Assembly: GCA_021784835.1 (NCBI GenBank)
Contig: JAJYHI010000017.1
Location: 1-7,838 of the forward strand
DNA length: 7,838 nucleotides
Direction: 5' to 3'
Source: a bacterium
GTDB lineage: Bacteria > SZUA-79 > Acidulodesulfobacterales > Acidulodesulfobacteraceae
Shown in pieces: positions 6,401 to 7,838 of this stretch (position 1 is its first letter; every line of letters starts with the position of its first letter). Below the pieces are notes generated by a model. That model saw only the letters and a program-made list of their open reading frames with translations. It ran no database searches and was not told where the DNA came from. Both the position numbers and the translations under genes were made by a program.

Positions 6401-6958
6401 TTACAAACAATATTTGTTAAGACAGGCATATTCGCCTAACGATTTGCGCTGAGGACGTTTAATTTCGTCGTTTCTCTGTTTTTCGCTTAAAACCGGATCA
6501 ATATCTTCTTTATGCTTGCCGAATATAATAAGAGTAACAACTTCCATGTCTTCCGGAGATTTTATAACTCCCTTAACTATCTCAGGGTTATAACCTGCTA
6601 TAGGATGTGCGACGTAACCGAGTTCGGTAGCCTTGAGAATAAGAAAAGCAGAAGCCATTCCCGTGTCGAAAAGATAATATTTTCTATAATCAAGGACGCA
6701 GTCGTCGGCTGCTTTAGATAAAACTGCTATTATCATAGAAGCGTTCTGCGCCCAAGCGTTGCCTTTCGCAAGAGCTGTTTTCAATTCTTTAAGAACCGTA
6801 TCTTCATAAACGAACACAAACTTCCATGGCTGATGATTATAACAGGATGCCGAAAGCGAAGCCGACTGAGCTAGCGTCTTTATAAGGTCTTCGCTTATTT
6901 CGGTTTTTTCCAACGACCTGTAAGCTCTTCTTGATTCTATTATATCTGATAAGTCCAT
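6401..6958 (-). CDS. Nitroreductase-family FMN oxidoreductase
   Basis: A cytoplasmic flavoprotein of the nitroreductase superfamily, which uses NAD(P)H to reduce nitro compounds, quinones, flavins or other acceptors; the physiological substrate cannot be read from sequence. The 185-residue length is typical of the compact subgroup. Visible family blocks are SRRAYRSL (9-16, FMN-phosphate contact), SASCYNHQPWKFVFV (36-50, matching the usual APSxxNxQPW), DTGMASAFLILKATELGY (98-115) and IIFGKHKED (144-152). Start choice is supported by CGGAG (6966-6970 on the plus strand), 7 nt before ATG. It is separated from dut by 105 bp that carry the dut promoter, so it is probably its own unit. The C-terminus has two cysteines (C179, C184), uncommon in the family and possibly metal- or redox-related; that is speculation. 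Confidence 0.9.
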   Translation of the reverse strand: MDLSDIIESRRAYRSLEKTEISEDLIKTLAQSASLSASCYNHQPWKFVFVYEDTVLKELKTALAKGNAWAQNASMIIAVLSKAADDCVLDYRKYYLFDTGMASAFLILKATELGYVAHPIAGYNPEIVKGVIKSPEDMEVVTLIIFGKHKEDIDPVLSEKQRNDEIKRPQRKSLGEYACLNKYCL

Positions 6959-7039
6959 TTTTATTCTCCGTATATTTAATTAATATGAAATGTGAATTTA
7001 ATATAAATCTGAATATTTCTATGCAAAATTAAAATTATC

Positions 7040-7261
7040 CTACCGATCATTCATGTCAACCTTTTCGCATCCTTCCATTATAGCGCTTTCAATAAGTTTT
7101 AAATCATCCGAAGAAATTGACCCTCTGAATTTGGAGAGTATATCTCCCTTCACGCCTTTGGGAGATAACGAATTTGCAAAATCCAGAACGCGAAGCTGCA
7201 TATCGTACGGTAGTTTATCCACCTGGTTTAATATATTTTCCTTTATATGAGCATTTGCCAT
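7040..7261 (-). CDS. Orphan VapB/DUF2281-like antitoxin
   Basis: A 73-residue protein with the pattern of antitoxins paired with PIN-domain (VapC-like) RNase toxins. The N-terminal segment NQVDKLPYDMQLRVLDFANSL (12-32) fits the LPxxxQxxVLDF signature of DUF2281-type antitoxins. The C-terminal segment (LSKFRGSISSDDLKLIESAIMEGCEKVD, 42-69) is the part that usually wraps and blocks the toxin. Such antitoxins usually end with a Trp and overlap a toxin start; here the protein ends DMNDR and no toxin of useful length follows before the nitroreductase. AAGG lies 9 nt before the ATG, and a good promoter lies just upstream. It may be a remnant, or may act on a toxin elsewhere. Family assignment is by recalled pattern, not a search. 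Confidence 0.7.
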   Translation of the reverse strand: MANAHIKENILNQVDKLPYDMQLRVLDFANSLSPKGVKGDILSKFRGSISSDDLKLIESAIMEGCEKVDMNDR

Positions 7262-7292
7262 ATTAGATCGCCTTTTATATTTTGCATTAAAA

Positions 7293-7321
7293 ATTATATG
7301 TTGATATTATTATTTTATCAG
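7293..7321 (-). promoter_or_regulatory. Promoter with inverted-repeat operator for the orphan antitoxin
   Basis: On the minus strand CTGATA (4 of 6 to the -35 consensus; 7316-7321), a 17-bp spacer and a perfect TATAAT (7293-7298) form a good promoter about 30 bp upstream of the ATG. TGATA (7302-7306) and TATCA (7316-7320) form an inverted repeat with 9-bp spacing across the -35 and spacer. That would suit autorepression by a dimeric antitoxin; this is inference. Confidence 0.4.
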
Positions 7322-7424
7322 CTTTTTAAATAAATTCCAAACTATAGAAAATTTTTTAAAGTATATACTAAAATGAAATTTTTCTAAAAATCATATATCC
7401 CGACAAAAGATTTAAAAAAATAAT

Positions 7425-7429
7425 GGGAG
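7425..7429 (+). promoter_or_regulatory. Shine-Dalgarno sequence deciding the start at 7438
   Basis: GGGAG lies 8 nt before the ATG at 7438. This favours that start over the in-frame ATG at 7423, which the site itself overlaps. Confidence 0.55.
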
Positions 7430-7437
7430 ACAAAAAA

Positions 7438-7608
7438 ATGAGAAAAACAATAAGTAGTAATTATATAGACGAGGAAGAAAAAGAAATTATAGAGTCCTTA
7501 AAGGATATTGAATCAGCCATAATAACTCCAATCTTAATTTTTAATTTAAGACAGGTTATCAATAAAATTATAAAAATCTGTTCTATTTCTTGTCCTATAC
7601 ATCGTTAA
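7438..7608 (+). pseudogene. Small ORF with antitoxin-like N-terminus, probably truncated
   Basis: A 56-residue reading frame. Its first 24 residues (MRKTISSNYIDEEEKEIIES, then LKDI) resemble the start of small CopG/BrnA-like antitoxins, which often read DEEEKELIESLE. From residue 25 the sequence changes to a hydrophobic, Ile-rich stretch (AIITPILIFNLRQVINKII) ending in a short Cys-containing tail, unlike an antitoxin body. This suggests a deletion or rearrangement after the N-terminus, leaving a new C-terminus read from unrelated DNA. No toxin gene is adjacent. A good ribosome binding site remains, so a small peptide may still be made. It could instead be a genuine unknown small membrane-associated protein. 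Confidence 0.4.
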
Positions 7609-7673
7609 CCGCTTTTTTCAGCGTACTTGGCACTAAATGACTATACCTTTTTGTCATCTGCGTCGGTTTTAAG

Positions 7674-7721
7674 TGGGGTGGATGACAGGTTTTGAACCTG
7701 CGACCACCGGAGTCACAATCC
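7674..7721 (-). tRNA. tRNA-His (GTG) 3' half only, candidate integration (att) scar
   Basis: On the minus strand the sequence runs from within the anticodon stem (GGA), through a loop TTGTGAC with anticodon GTG (7714-7716), the 3' stem TCCGG, a 5-nt variable loop, a T arm GCAGG-TTCAAAA-CCTGT, and the acceptor 3' strand CATCCAC plus discriminator C and encoded CCA (7674-7676). The C73 discriminator is the tRNA-His hallmark. No D arm or 5' acceptor strand (expected GTGGATG) exists upstream, and the 5' anticodon stem is disrupted (TTGGA against TCCGG). The gene is therefore not a functional tRNA. A 3' half breaking at the anticodon stem is the usual residue of tyrosine-recombinase integration into a tRNA gene. 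Confidence 0.75.
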
Positions 7722-7838
7722 AAAGTCCTTGCTTTGCAAGTATTTAATTTTATTAAATTATTATAGTTATATTAAACTTGGCTATGTGAAAATCAAGCCA
7801 TAATTATTAATGACTTAGAGCATAACAATTTTAATATC
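7722..7838. other. Non-coding AT-rich right edge, possible end of an integrated element
   Basis: No reading frame of useful size is present. It contains a perfect short hairpin CTTGC-TTT-GCAAG (7728-7740) touching the tRNA break point, and a second inverted repeat TGGCT/AGCCA (7779-7783, 7796-7800). Such repeats next to a tRNA scar could be recombinase arm or core sites, but they are short. If the tRNA fragment is an att site, this is the first sequence inside the element. Confidence 0.3.

Noticed and set aside
6976..7050. 24-codon frame overlapping the antitoxin end, as a PIN toxin remnant
   Set aside because: Its start position is where a toxin would begin, but its residues show no PIN motif such as an early conserved Asp, so it is mentioned only as context.
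7360..7369. Perfect palindrome AGTATATACT upstream of the small plus-strand ORF
   Set aside because: A 10-bp A/T-rich palindrome is expected by chance, and no suitable -35 makes it a convincing promoter or operator.
7674..7760. A complete tRNA gene, possibly with an intron
   Set aside because: No D arm or 5' acceptor strand complementary to CATCCAC can be found in the upstream 117 nt; a split or intron-containing form would require evidence outside the window.

Overview
The window is AT-rich bacterial DNA, mostly single-copy housekeeping or sensory genes, with a right end that looks like an accessory boundary. The c-type-haem sensor domain lying between two membrane segments needs a periplasm, and ExoX is mostly a proteobacterial enzyme. 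Together these suggest a Gram-negative, possibly of the Desulfobacterota / former Deltaproteobacteria type; that placement is an inference with low confidence. No rRNA, CRISPR array, transposase or integrase is visible.

Layout from left to right. Positions 1-380 (minus) hold the first 126 codons of a GalE-like sugar-nucleotide epimerase that runs off the window. Positions 521-1501 (minus) encode HemB, with the zinc cysteines and both catalytic lysines. A 267-bp divergent gap follows. It carries a regular 11-bp array of TTAACA/GTAACA hexamers, resembling a PhoB/PhoP-type box, just upstream of a TTG-started, lysine-rich 109-residue protein of unknown function (1769-2098, plus). Convergent to it, 2245-4857 (minus) encodes an 870-residue membrane protein with a periplasmic CxxCH haem-binding sensor domain and apparently intact GGDEF and EAL domains, that is, a haem- or redox-linked cyclic-di-GMP switch.

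Positions 6295 down to 4942 (minus) form a likely nucleotide/DNA-maintenance operon: dut (dUTPase), a small unknown protein of 71 residues, and exoX (DEDDh exonuclease), the last two overlapping by 11 bp. A good sigma-70-like promoter lies just upstream of dut. Positions 6401-6958 (minus) encode a nitroreductase-family flavoprotein.

The right end (7040-7838) differs in character. It has an orphan VapB/DUF2281-like antitoxin without its usual PIN toxin, a second small ORF whose N-terminus looks like another antitoxin but whose remainder does not, and a 48-nt 3' half of tRNA-His (anticodon GTG to CCA) with no 5' half. A bare 3' tRNA half is the usual scar at the distal end of an element integrated into a tRNA gene. 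From the tRNA orientation the element itself should lie to the right of the window.

The strongest candidates for something undescribed are the phased repeat array with the unknown basic protein it precedes, and the tRNA-His boundary. Neither is proven a new system by the sequence alone.
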